13,731 bases of DNA from Candidatus Omnitrophica bacterium UBA5776 (lineage in GTDB: Bacteria > Omnitrophota > Gorgyraeia > Gygaellales > Profunditerraquicolaceae). Location of the stretch: positions 1-13,731 of the forward strand of contig DIEK01000081.1 of the NCBI GenBank assembly GCA_002418595.1, given 5' to 3'. A program made the position numbers and the translations under genes. Shown here in pieces: positions 7,419 to 13,731 of this stretch. The notes below the pieces were generated by a model. It did no database searches. It worked only from the letters and a program-made list of their open reading frames with translations, and had not been told where the DNA came from. Each line of letters starts with the position of its first letter. Within the stretch, counting starts at the first letter, position 1.

Positions 7419-7519
7419 CGGTTACGATGCCCGTATCGTCAATCGTCTTGCGTTTTTCGGCTTTAAGACGTCCCTGTGACCGAAAGCCGAAACGGGCTTC
7501 GTTACCGTCCCCGTTACCG
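7419..7519. repeat. Palindromic intergenic element, copy B (before malQ)
   Basis: Outer arms GGTTACGATGCCCGTATC (7420-7437) and the reverse complement of the segment ending near 7506 (GGTAACGAAGCCCGTTTC) agree at 15 of 18 positions. Inside, TTTCGGCTTT (about 7456-7465) and AAAGCCGAAA (about 7483-7492) are perfectly complementary over 10 bp. Outer sequence is shared with the element before leuA: CGGTTACGATRCCCG, TCGTCAATC and ACGGGCTTCGT occur in both in the same order and spacing, while the middle differs. The whole element lies within the predicted malQ leader and would fold as RNA. Confidence 0.7.
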
Positions 7520-7551
7520 AATTAAGTATCGTGTCCCCGGAGATGAATTCT

Positions 7552-9375
7552 ATGGATTTCTCGTTAGAAGAAAAGGCGTTGGCGGCTTCGGCATCAGGAG
7601 CCAAATGGGGCGCGATAGGCGTGAAGCGCAGGGCGGGAGTGCTCGCCCCGCTTTTCTCGCTTTATTCCTCGCAGAGCGCAGGGGCAGGCGATATAAACGA
7701 TCTGCGCCTGCTTGTTGACTGGTGTTCTTTTACCGGCAACAGCATCCTGCAACTTTTGCCGATGAATGAACTGGGAGCCGTTTTTTGTCCGTATGATTCC
7801 ATAAGTTCTTTCGCGCTTGAGCCGTTCTATTATTCTTTTTCCGGTGACGGACGTTCAGCATCCGGCTATATCCGGGTCCTGCGGAAGAAATTCCCCGCGG
7901 AAGCGCCGCGCGTGGATTATAACCTGAAGTGGGATAAGCTTTCTTTTCTCTGGGAGATGTTCCTGGAAAAAGGCAAGGCGGACACTGCCGGCGCTTCTTT
8001 TTCTTCTTTTCGCGAGAATAACTTGTACTGGCTGAAGGATTTCGCGCTTTTCAAGGTCCTCAAGTATTATTCCCAGGGCAAAGCCTGGCATGACTGGGAT
8101 GACGTTTACCGCCGCCGCGATAAAGAGGCGCTGTCGCGTTTCGAACGGGAACATAGAGGGGAAACGCTGTTCCAGGAATGGCTGCAATGGCGTCTTTTTG
8201 AGCAGATGACCGCGGTCAAGAAATATGCCGTTGACAAGGGTGTGTTGCTTAAAGGAGATCTGCCGATACTGGTTTCGCGCGACAGCGCCGATGTTTGGGC
8301 CCACCCGGAATTTTTTAAGCTGGATTCGGCCGCCGGGGCCCCTCCGGATATGTATTGTGCCAAGGGGCAGCGCTGGGGCATGCCGGTTTATGATTGGGGC
8401 AGGATCGAAGCCGACGGGTACAGGTATCTTAAGGAAAAGCTGCGTTACGCGCGGAATTTTTACGATCTTCTGCGCGTAGATCACGTGGTGGGGTTGTTCA
8501 GGATATGGAGTATTCCTTACGGCGACCCTCCGGAAAACCAGGGGCTGCACGGCAGTTTCGACCCTTCGGACGAGAATTTCTGGGGAGAACACGGCAGGAA
8601 GATTCTATCCGTAATGCTGGAGAACACGGATATGCTGTTGTGCGCGGAAGACCTGGGCGTGATACCCCGGGTATGCACCGAGACCCTGCGCGATTACGGC
8701 ATCCCGGGAAACGACGTGCAGCGCTGGTCTAAGGACTGGGACGCGCGCCACGATTTTCTCCCGCCTGAAGAGCAGCGTTTCCCGGCGGTGACAATGTTAT
8801 CCACCCACGATACCACCAACTTCGCCGCCTGGTGGGAGAATGAAGCGGGGACGGTGGACGAAGGGCTTTTTATGCGCAAGTGCTACGAGAAAGGAATCGA
8901 TTACGGTTATATAAAAGGACTGCTTTTCGATCCGGTTCTTTCGAGGCACGGCAGGCTGCGCTGGCTTCAGGGTATGAGAGATCCGGGCGCGCTTGCTTCG
9001 GTGCTGGGACGGAGTATGAATGAAGTCGGAGATATATTGAAAATGCACGCCGATACTTACGGAGAAAAAGACAAATTCTGGGCGCAGCTCGGTTTAAGCG
9101 GCGTTCCCACCGAGAAAGCCGATCCCGGACTCGCCAGACAAGCTCTGGCGTTGAATCTGCGTTCCCGGGCGGTTTTCTGCGTGCAGACCCTTCTGGACTG
9201 GTTCTATCCGGCCGGTATATTACGGGAAGATCCGTATGGCTACCGCTTGAACACGCCCGGCACGGTCGGGCCGCAGAACTGGTCTTTAAAAATGCCCCTG
9301 CCGCTGGAAGAACTGGTTAAACATGAATTCAACACTGTAATAAAAGAGATGATAGCCGGTTCCGGCCGCGCATAA
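7552..9375 (+). CDS. malQ: 4-alpha-glucanotransferase (amylomaltase, GH77)
   Basis: The enzyme transfers alpha-1,4-glucan segments between maltooligosaccharides in maltose and glycogen metabolism in the cytoplasm. I choose ATG 7552 because GGAG at 7539-7542 lies 9 nt before it; GTG 7531 and ATG 7543 are in-frame alternatives. The product has 607 residues. Family marks include AGDINDLRLLVDW and LQLLPMNE near the N-terminus, CPYDSISSFALEP, DSADVWAHPEFF, GAPPDMYCAKGQRWG with PVYDWG, and the catalytic triad: nucleophile Asp310 in RVDHVVG, acid/base Glu366 in CAEDLG, and Asp420 in STHDTTN. These spacings fit GH77. It is longer than the roughly 500-residue Thermus type. A HAD phosphatase gene follows in the same orientation, a natural partner in maltodextrin use. 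Confidence 0.93.
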   Translation: MDFSLEEKALAASASGAKWGAIGVKRRAGVLAPLFSLYSSQSAGAGDINDLRLLVDWCSFTGNSILQLLPMNELGAVFCPYDSISSFALEPFYYSFSGDGRSASGYIRVLRKKFPAEAPRVDYNLKWDKLSFLWEMFLEKGKADTAGASFSSFRENNLYWLKDFALFKVLKYYSQGKAWHDWDDVYRRRDKEALSRFEREHRGETLFQEWLQWRLFEQMTAVKKYAVDKGVLLKGDLPILVSRDSADVWAHPEFFKLDSAAGAPPDMYCAKGQRWGMPVYDWGRIEADGYRYLKEKLRYARNFYDLLRVDHVVGLFRIWSIPYGDPPENQGLHGSFDPSDENFWGEHGRKILSVMLENTDMLLCAEDLGVIPRVCTETLRDYGIPGNDVQRWSKDWDARHDFLPPEEQRFPAVTMLSTHDTTNFAAWWENEAGTVDEGLFMRKCYEKGIDYGYIKGLLFDPVLSRHGRLRWLQGMRDPGALASVLGRSMNEVGDILKMHADTYGEKDKFWAQLGLSGVPTEKADPGLARQALALNLRSRAVFCVQTLLDWFYPAGILREDPYGYRLNTPGTVGPQNWSLKMPLPLEELVKHEFNTVIKEMIAGSGRA

Positions 9376-9441
9376 ACCGAAATAACCTTAGACAGCCTGC
9401 CGGAAGAGCCCGGCGTTTATGTCCCCGCCCCGGATATTCCT
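9376..9441 (+). pseudogene. Short in-frame remnant resembling a UvrC/GIY-YIG N-terminus
   Basis: The frame of the HAD gene stays open back to the malQ stop and reads TEITLDSLPEEPGVYVPAPD and on into the HAD ATG. LDSLPEEPGVYV matches the start of UvrC and related GIY-YIG domains (pattern LPxxPGVYxF), but the following YVGKA motif is absent. There is no start codon before it. It may be a scar of a deleted GIY-YIG gene, or a chance match of about a dozen codons. The HAD gene has no clear Shine-Dalgarno sequence here. Confidence 0.3.
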
Positions 9442-10149
9442 ATGGGTAAAAAGATCGTATCCAAGAACAAGCCTTGTTCCGCGGGCACCCCTTTAAAAGC
9501 GGTGATTTTCGACTTCGACGGGGTGATCGTGGACTCGATGCCGTATCATTTCATAGCATGGTTCGAAACATTGCGCCCTTACGGAGTGAGGGCCGGTTGT
9601 CTGGACGTCTATTGCAGAGAAGGGGAGCGCTGGGAGAAATCCGCGTGTGATTTCCTGGCGCAGAATAATATAAAGCCGTCCCGTCAACTGCTAGAGCGCG
9701 TATTCCGCCGCCGCCGCCGTATCTTCGGTAGATATTCCAGGGGGATGAGATTCTTTCCCGGGGCTTTCCGGATATTGCGGGAGCTCAAGATGCGCGGTTA
9801 CAAACTGGCTCTGGTCAGCGGCACGCCGGGCATTGAGATAAAACGCATGCTTCCGGCGGGGATCGGCCGGCTTTTCGACGTTATGGTCACCGGGGATAAA
9901 GTCAGGCGCGGTAAGCCGCATCCGGAACCTTATAAAACGGCTTTACGCCTGCTCGGTCTCAAGGCGGCGGAATGCCTGGTGGTGGAAAACGCGCCTCTGG
10001 GTATCGCCTCGGCTTCCGGAGCCGGAATCTTCTGCGTGGCGGTTTCCACCAGCCTGCCCGCCGAATATCTGAATAAGGCGGATATGATAGTCGGCGGGAT
10101 ATCCGCGGTGCTGCCTATAATAGAGAACAGGAGCCGCCGTCGGAAATAA
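9442..10149 (+). CDS. HAD-superfamily hydrolase, beta-phosphoglucomutase-like
   Basis: This is a cytoplasmic phosphatase or phosphomutase, probably acting on a sugar phosphate. All four HAD motifs are visible: DFDG with nucleophile Asp24 and acid/base Asp26, the Ser/Thr motif VSGTPG at Ser126, Lys158 in RRGKPHPEPY, and VVENAPLG (Glu182-Asn183) in the place of the more common E-D pair. The cap domain lies between residues about 30-105, and position and GKPHPEPY support the beta-PGM/phosphoglycolate phosphatase subgroup. Residues 89-93 are five consecutive arginines, four of them CGC codons in a trinucleotide run. The start is uncertain: ATG 9442 lacks a good Shine-Dalgarno sequence and precedes the core by about 18 residues. 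Next to malQ, beta-phosphoglucomutase is an attractive but unproven role. Confidence 0.85.
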   Translation: MGKKIVSKNKPCSAGTPLKAVIFDFDGVIVDSMPYHFIAWFETLRPYGVRAGCLDVYCREGERWEKSACDFLAQNNIKPSRQLLERVFRRRRRIFGRYSRGMRFFPGAFRILRELKMRGYKLALVSGTPGIEIKRMLPAGIGRLFDVMVTGDKVRRGKPHPEPYKTALRLLGLKAAECLVVENAPLGIASASGAGIFCVAVSTSLPAEYLNKADMIVGGISAVLPIIENRSRRRK

Positions 10150-10172
10150 ATCCGCGTTTCATCAAATTTTTT

Positions 10173-10201
10173 GTGAAAATTGTCTTTCCCGGCAGTATAA
10201 T
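10173..10201 (+). promoter_or_regulatory. cstA: Sigma-70-type promoter for cstA
   Basis: A perfect TATAAT lies at 10196-10201. GTGAAA (10173-10178, 4 of 6 consensus bases) is 17 nt upstream. The -35 is flanked by an A/T-rich TTTCATCAAATTTTTTGTGAAA segment whose ends are complementary (TTTCA/TGAAA), a possible operator. The predicted start near 10208 gives a leader of about 48 nt ending with AGGGAG 5 nt before the cstA ATG. Confidence 0.65.
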
Positions 10202-10255
10202 GGAAAGAACAGCCGCGGAAAACAGGAGATGTTGAACCGGCATTAGGGAGCAAAA

Positions 10256-11905
10256 ATGAATTCGTTATGGTTACTGTTGGCCGGGACCTGCGCGCTGGCG
10301 GCGGGTTACCGTTATTACGCCGCCTTCAGCGAGAAGAAAATATGGGGGGTGGATCACAGCCGTGAGACCCCCGCCGTGAAATACGGAGACGGACTGGATT
10401 ATATGCCGGCAAAGCACTGGAGCATTCTGTTCGGCCACCATTTTTCTTCGATAGCCGGGGCAGGTCCGATAATCGGCCCGGTGGTGGCCTGCGCCATGTT
10501 CGGCTGGGGGCCGGCCGCGCTGTGGGTGGTTTTAGGTTCGATCTTCATCGGAGGGATCCACGATTATTCCGCGCTTATTCTTTCCCTGCGGCACAAAGGG
10601 AAATCTGTGGGGCAAGTTTCCGAGGCGGTGATAAACCGCCGCTGCCGCCTGGTTTTTTCAATTTTTCTCTGGTTGGCCCTGGTTCTTATCGTGGCGGTCT
10701 TCGCGGCCGTTACCGCCCAGACTCTTGTTGTTCAACCGGAGATCGTCATACCTACCCTGGGTCTCATCCCCATAGCCGTCTTGCTGGGTCTTATGGTTTA
10801 CCGCTGGAACGTGAAACAATTGCCGGCGACGGTAGTCGCTCTTTTGCTTATGGCCGGCTCCATTTACGCGGGGGAGATATTCCCGGTGCGGCTGGCGTTC
10901 CCCCAGGCCATGGTGTTCTGGACGGCGCTGCTGCTCGTTTACGCCTATATCGCCTCTGTGGTCCCGGTGAACCTGCTGTTGCAGCCGCGGGACTATCTTT
11001 CCATGGTTGTGCTGTTTCTGGGGCTGCTTTTGGGTTACGCGGGAGTATTCGTTTCTCACCCGAAGATGTCGGCTCCTTTCTATATTAAGGCTCCAGCCGG
11101 AAGCGCCGGCTTGTGGCCGGCTATGTTCGTTCTGATCGCCTGCGGCGCCATTTCCGGTTTCCACGCGCTGGTTTCGTCCGGAACGACCTCCAAGCAGTTG
11201 GCGCATAAACGCGACGCCAAGCGTATAACCTTCGGGGGAATGCTGCTGGAGGCGGCGATGTCCCTGCTTGCCATAATTTCCGTCTGCGCCGGTCTTTTCT
11301 GGAGCGGCGGGCCGGAGGGTATGGTCTATCCTGAACTGGCGCAGAAGAGCGGCTGGATAGTGACTTTCGGCAAAGGCTACGGTAATCTCACTGCCCCTCT
11401 GGTGGGCGCCGCGGCCGGGACGACCATAGCGGTTTTTCTTTTGAACAGTTTCGTGATGACCACGCTCGACAGCGCCACCAGGATCACGCGTTATCTTACG
11501 GAGGAGATATTCGGCGAGTCTTTGAAAAGGAAGAAAATGAACAATAAATATGTATCCGGCGCGATCTCCACGGCGGCCGCGGCCGGTCTGGCTTTCGGCT
11601 CCTGGCAGGTGATCTGGCCGGTGTTCGGCGCGGCGAACCAGTTGATCGCCGCCCTGGTGTTGTTGACGGCTTCCGTTTATCTTTTGCAAAAAGGCCGGCC
11701 GTCTTTATACACGTTATTGCCGGCGTTATTTATGGCGGTTACCACCGTTTTCGCGCTCGGGTCGGGGATGGTTGTTTTCTGGCGGCAGAAGGCTTATATC
11801 CTGGTCGCTGTGTCGGCGGCGCTGCTTTTGCTTTCCTGCGATATGCTGAAAGAGGCATACCTGGCTCTGGCGGCGGCCCGCGGCACAAGGGCCGGCGGGA
11901 GATAA
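10256..11905 (+). CDS. cstA: Carbon starvation protein A family transporter
   Basis: This is a polytopic inner-membrane transporter. E. coli relatives (CstA, BtsT) import peptides or pyruvate; the substrate here is unknown. The CstA N-terminal signature is clear: HHFSSIAGAGPIIGP, MFGWGPAALWV and GGIHDYSALILSLRHKGKS, then about a dozen hydrophobic helices. Further conserved parts are LVSSGTTSKQLAHKRDAK (near residue 305) and FVMTTLDSATRITRYLTEE (near 400), followed by FGAANQLIAAL. 549 residues is shorter than the roughly 700 of E. coli CstA but common for the compact form in anaerobes. Its own promoter and Shine-Dalgarno sequence (AGGGAG) mark the start of a new transcription unit. The next gene begins on the base after its stop. 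Confidence 0.93.
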   Translation: MNSLWLLLAGTCALAAGYRYYAAFSEKKIWGVDHSRETPAVKYGDGLDYMPAKHWSILFGHHFSSIAGAGPIIGPVVACAMFGWGPAALWVVLGSIFIGGIHDYSALILSLRHKGKSVGQVSEAVINRRCRLVFSIFLWLALVLIVAVFAAVTAQTLVVQPEIVIPTLGLIPIAVLLGLMVYRWNVKQLPATVVALLLMAGSIYAGEIFPVRLAFPQAMVFWTALLLVYAYIASVVPVNLLLQPRDYLSMVVLFLGLLLGYAGVFVSHPKMSAPFYIKAPAGSAGLWPAMFVLIACGAISGFHALVSSGTTSKQLAHKRDAKRITFGGMLLEAAMSLLAIISVCAGLFWSGGPEGMVYPELAQKSGWIVTFGKGYGNLTAPLVGAAAGTTIAVFLLNSFVMTTLDSATRITRYLTEEIFGESLKRKKMNNKYVSGAISTAAAAGLAFGSWQVIWPVFGAANQLIAALVLLTASVYLLQKGRPSLYTLLPALFMAVTTVFALGSGMVVFWRQKAYILVAVSAALLLLSCDMLKEAYLALAAARGTRAGGR

Positions 11906-12625
11906 ATGGCGTATCTTTCCGGCCGGGCATATTTTCTCTCCAAAAAGGTCGGCAAGGCGATCACCGATTACGGAATGCTTGACGACGGGGACAGGGTGGC
12001 GGTGGCGGTTTCCGGCGGCAAGGATAGCCTTGCCCTTTTGCGCATAATGCAGGAGAGGCGGAAGTTTGTTCCGATAAAATATGATATAATCGCGGTGCAC
12101 GTCGATTTGGGGTACGGGGGAGTAAATCCGGCGAGGCTGGAACGTCATCTGCGCGGCGCCGGCGTTGAGTTCCATATAGAAAGATCTGACGCCTTGCGTT
12201 CCGGCGACCGCGGGAAAATCAACTGTTTCTGGTGTTCCTGGAACCGGCGCAAGGCGTTGTTCGAGGCGGCGGACAGGCTCGGGTGTTCCAAGGTCGCGCT
12301 GGGCCATCACAAGGATGATATAGTCCAGACTATACTTCTGAATTTCTTCTTCCACGGGGAGATCTCGGCGATGTGCCCTAAACAGGAACTCTTCGGCGGG
12401 AAGTTGACGTTGATACGGCCGCTGGCATACGCTGAGGAGAAGGAGATAATAGCTTTTGCCGACGCTTACAAAATCCCGGCGCAGAAATGCCGGTGCCCGC
12501 ACAGCGGAAAGACTAACCGGGCGCTTGTGGGGCGTTTCATAGCGCAGGCGGAGCGCGTATGCCCGGACGTTAAGACCAATATCTTTCGCAGTGTTAAAAG
12601 AATAAAACGGGAATATCTGCCGTAG
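11906..12625 (+). CDS. TtcA-like PP-loop ATPase, probable tRNA thiolation enzyme
   Basis: This cytoplasmic N-type ATP pyrophosphatase adenylates a target base before sulfur transfer. The PP-loop SGGKDS sits at 36-41, HVDLGYGG at 65-72, and GHHKDDIVQT at 133-142 as in TtcA/TtuA. The cysteine pair C107-x2-C110 (NCFWCSWNRRKALF) matches the catalytic/[4Fe-4S] CxxC of TtcA. A further C195-x-C197 (KCRCPHSGKTNR) stands where TtcA has its third ligand Cys. 239 residues is shorter than E. coli TtcA (about 310). The likely product is 2-thiocytidine at tRNA position 32, but a related PP-loop role cannot be excluded. The ATG directly abuts the cstA TAA (0 nt between), with GGGAG inside the cstA end serving as ribosome-binding site. 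Confidence 0.85.
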   Translation: MAYLSGRAYFLSKKVGKAITDYGMLDDGDRVAVAVSGGKDSLALLRIMQERRKFVPIKYDIIAVHVDLGYGGVNPARLERHLRGAGVEFHIERSDALRSGDRGKINCFWCSWNRRKALFEAADRLGCSKVALGHHKDDIVQTILLNFFFHGEISAMCPKQELFGGKLTLIRPLAYAEEKEIIAFADAYKIPAQKCRCPHSGKTNRALVGRFIAQAERVCPDVKTNIFRSVKRIKREYLP

Positions 12626-12658
12626 GTTGAGGCTGTATCGTAAAGGGGAGAACGAGAA

Positions 12659-13585
12659 ATGGTCATAGTTCTGGTGATCGCGTCGGTACTGGCGGTTTTC
12701 GCGGTGTTTTTCGTGCTACTGCGACTTTATTTTCAGATCAGTTCCCGCATGGACGCGATGGCCGAGGCGGTGCGCAGGAGCGGAGATTCTTTGAATAAAA
12801 ACATAGGCGATACTCTCGGAGTTTTCGGCGGGGTTCAGGATAAATTAGCCCGCGTCGAAGAAGTCAACCGCAGGATATACGAGATAGGCAGGGACATATC
12901 CAGTCTGCAGGAACTGCTGCGGGCCCCCAAGTTCAGGGGGAAGTTCGCCGAGACTTTCCTGGAAAACCTGCTTTCTCAGGTTCTGCCTCCCGATTTTTTC
13001 CAGGCGCAATACCGTTTCCGCAGCTCCGACACGGTGGACGCGGTTATCAGGCTGGGGGAGCGTCTTTTGCCGGTGGACGCCAAGTTCAGCCTGGAGAACT
13101 TTCAAAAGATGACGGCTGAACCGCAGGAACAGGCGCGCGCGGCCCTGAAGAAGAAGTTCGTTTCCGACGTCAAGGACAGGACCGACGAGATAGCTTCCAA
13201 ATACATCCTCCCGGCCGAGAACACCTACGATTTCGCTTTTATGTATATCCCTGCGGAGAACGTCTATTACGAGATAATAGCCACGGAAGACCTCTTGTCT
13301 TATTTGATCTCGCGCAGGGTATATCCGGTGTCGCCGCTGACTTTCTACGCCTACCTGCAGATAATCTGCCTGGGATTGAAAGGTCTGCGCGTGGAAGAGA
13401 ACGCGGAACGCATATTAAAGACTATAGCTTCTTTGTCGGGCGAGATAAACAAATTCCGGGATGATTATCAGCTCGTGGGCAGGCATTTGCAGGACGCGGG
13501 CCGTAAATACGAAGAGAGTTCCAGAAAGCTCGAGAAACTGGCGGAAAAGATCGCCTCTGTGGACAGGCAGGAAGATGACGTCTGA
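12659..13585 (+). CDS. rmuC: DNA recombination protein RmuC homologue, membrane-anchored
   Basis: RmuC proteins are predicted nuclease-fold proteins that limit recombination at inverted repeats; their biochemistry is poorly known. Residues 1-25 form one hydrophobic membrane segment (VIVLVIASVLAVFAVFFVLL). A helical, probably coiled-coil stretch follows (26-88). The RmuC core spans about 90-285: KFRGKFAETFLENLL, QAQYRFRSSDTVDAVI, LPVDAKFSLENF, KDRTDEIASKYI, YDFAFMYIPAENVYYE and SPLTFYAYLQII. 308 residues is shorter than E. coli RmuC (about 475) mainly through a short coiled coil. A GGGGAG Shine-Dalgarno sequence precedes the ATG. It lies 33 nt after the TtcA-like gene, and the next gene overlaps its 3' end by 11 nt. 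Confidence 0.92.
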   Translation: MVIVLVIASVLAVFAVFFVLLRLYFQISSRMDAMAEAVRRSGDSLNKNIGDTLGVFGGVQDKLARVEEVNRRIYEIGRDISSLQELLRAPKFRGKFAETFLENLLSQVLPPDFFQAQYRFRSSDTVDAVIRLGERLLPVDAKFSLENFQKMTAEPQEQARAALKKKFVSDVKDRTDEIASKYILPAENTYDFAFMYIPAENVYYEIIATEDLLSYLISRRVYPVSPLTFYAYLQIICLGLKGLRVEENAERILKTIASLSGEINKFRDDYQLVGRHLQDAGRKYEESSRKLEKLAEKIASVDRQEDDV

Positions 13586-13731
13586 GGAGTTGTGCGGGAT
13601 CGGCCTGGCTTTCGGCCGCGGACGCGTAAATATGTCGTTCCGGCACGGAGATAAGGCGGACGTGCTGGTTAACCGCGGGAATTTTCTTGCCTCTATAGAC
13701 GCCGTCCCCGGCCGTCTGGTCTGCTGCGACC
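13575..13731 (+). CDS. pgeF: Probable YfiH/PgeF family (LACC1-like) protein, 3' truncated by window
   Basis: Only 52 codons are visible, in a frame different from rmuC and overlapping its end by 11 nt. The pattern NMSFRHGD, then VLVNRGNFLASI, then PGRLVCCD fits the YfiH opening (NLsxxxGD...VxxNRxxFxxxxgl...LVxxxQVHG), where the diagnostic QVHG would come just past the window end. Family members are purine nucleoside phosphorylase/adenosine deaminase-type enzymes, and PgeF helps correct peptidoglycan stems in E. coli. The start is the first ATG after an AGGAAG-like stretch that is too close for a good Shine-Dalgarno sequence; ATG 13632 is an alternative. The assignment rests on a short stretch. 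Confidence 0.6.
   Translation, partial: MTSEELCGIGLAFGRGRVNMSFRHGDKADVLVNRGNFLASIDAVPGRLVCCD

Noticed and set aside
10658..11689. Minus-strand open frame of 343 codons opposite cstA
   Set aside because: The cstA reading frame has unmistakable family motifs throughout; the antisense frame is rich in Arg/Gln/His/Gly without any domain, as expected of a GC-rich shadow.
13575..13731. LarA (nickel-dependent lactate racemase) N-terminus for the final partial gene
   Set aside because: The GD...NR...F...L pattern fits YfiH/PgeF clearly better than LarA.
1..13731. CRISPR array, phage/defence island, or complete insertion sequence
   Set aside because: No regularly spaced repeats, no cas, nuclease-defence or transposase signatures; genes are core metabolic, transport and maintenance functions.

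Overview
The window looks like a bacterial chromosome segment of about 53-56% GC (estimated by eye), with standard genetic code and tightly packed genes that all run on the + strand. I infer a Gram-negative-type candidate-phylum bacterium, most likely Omnitrophota (Omnitrophica). The reasons are the gene order ilvB-ilvN-ilvC-leuA-aroE-prepilin peptidase, the overall sequence style, and a gene remnant at 6635-6970 carrying a 'QDAHCN' motif that I recall from proteins of that group. This is inference from memory and was not searched.

Left block (1-6620): a branched-chain amino acid operon (ilvB, cut at the window start; ilvN; ilvC; leuA). It runs by 4-nt ATGA stop/start overlaps into aroE (shikimate pathway) and a prepilin peptidase gene (pilD type). 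Two gaps in the block hold non-coding elements: a 126-bp terminal-inverted-repeat palindrome that begins on the ilvB stop codon, and a palindromic element just before leuA. The IlvC cofactor loop carries a Glu and lacks the usual Arg/Ser residues, which suggests NADH use.

Middle (6621-7551): about 930 bases without an intact gene. It holds (i) a decayed gene remnant, (ii) a candidate small RNA of about 105 nt on the minus strand with its own promoter and intrinsic terminator, carrying both a Shine-Dalgarno-like and an anti-Shine-Dalgarno-like segment, (iii) a + strand promoter that probably drives the next operon, and (iv) a second copy of the palindromic element found before leuA.

Right block (7552-13731): malQ (4-alpha-glucanotransferase), a HAD-family sugar phosphatase/phosphomutase gene, cstA (peptide/pyruvate-type transporter) behind a good sigma-70-type promoter, a TtcA-like PP-loop ATPase gene directly abutting cstA, rmuC, and the first 52 codons of a probable pgeF/YfiH gene. 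A short in-frame stretch between malQ and the HAD gene resembles the start of a UvrC/GIY-YIG domain and may be a deletion scar.

Most of the window is ordinary core metabolism. The strongest candidate for something undescribed is the minus-strand small RNA, followed by the two-copy palindromic element that sits in front of leuA and malQ.
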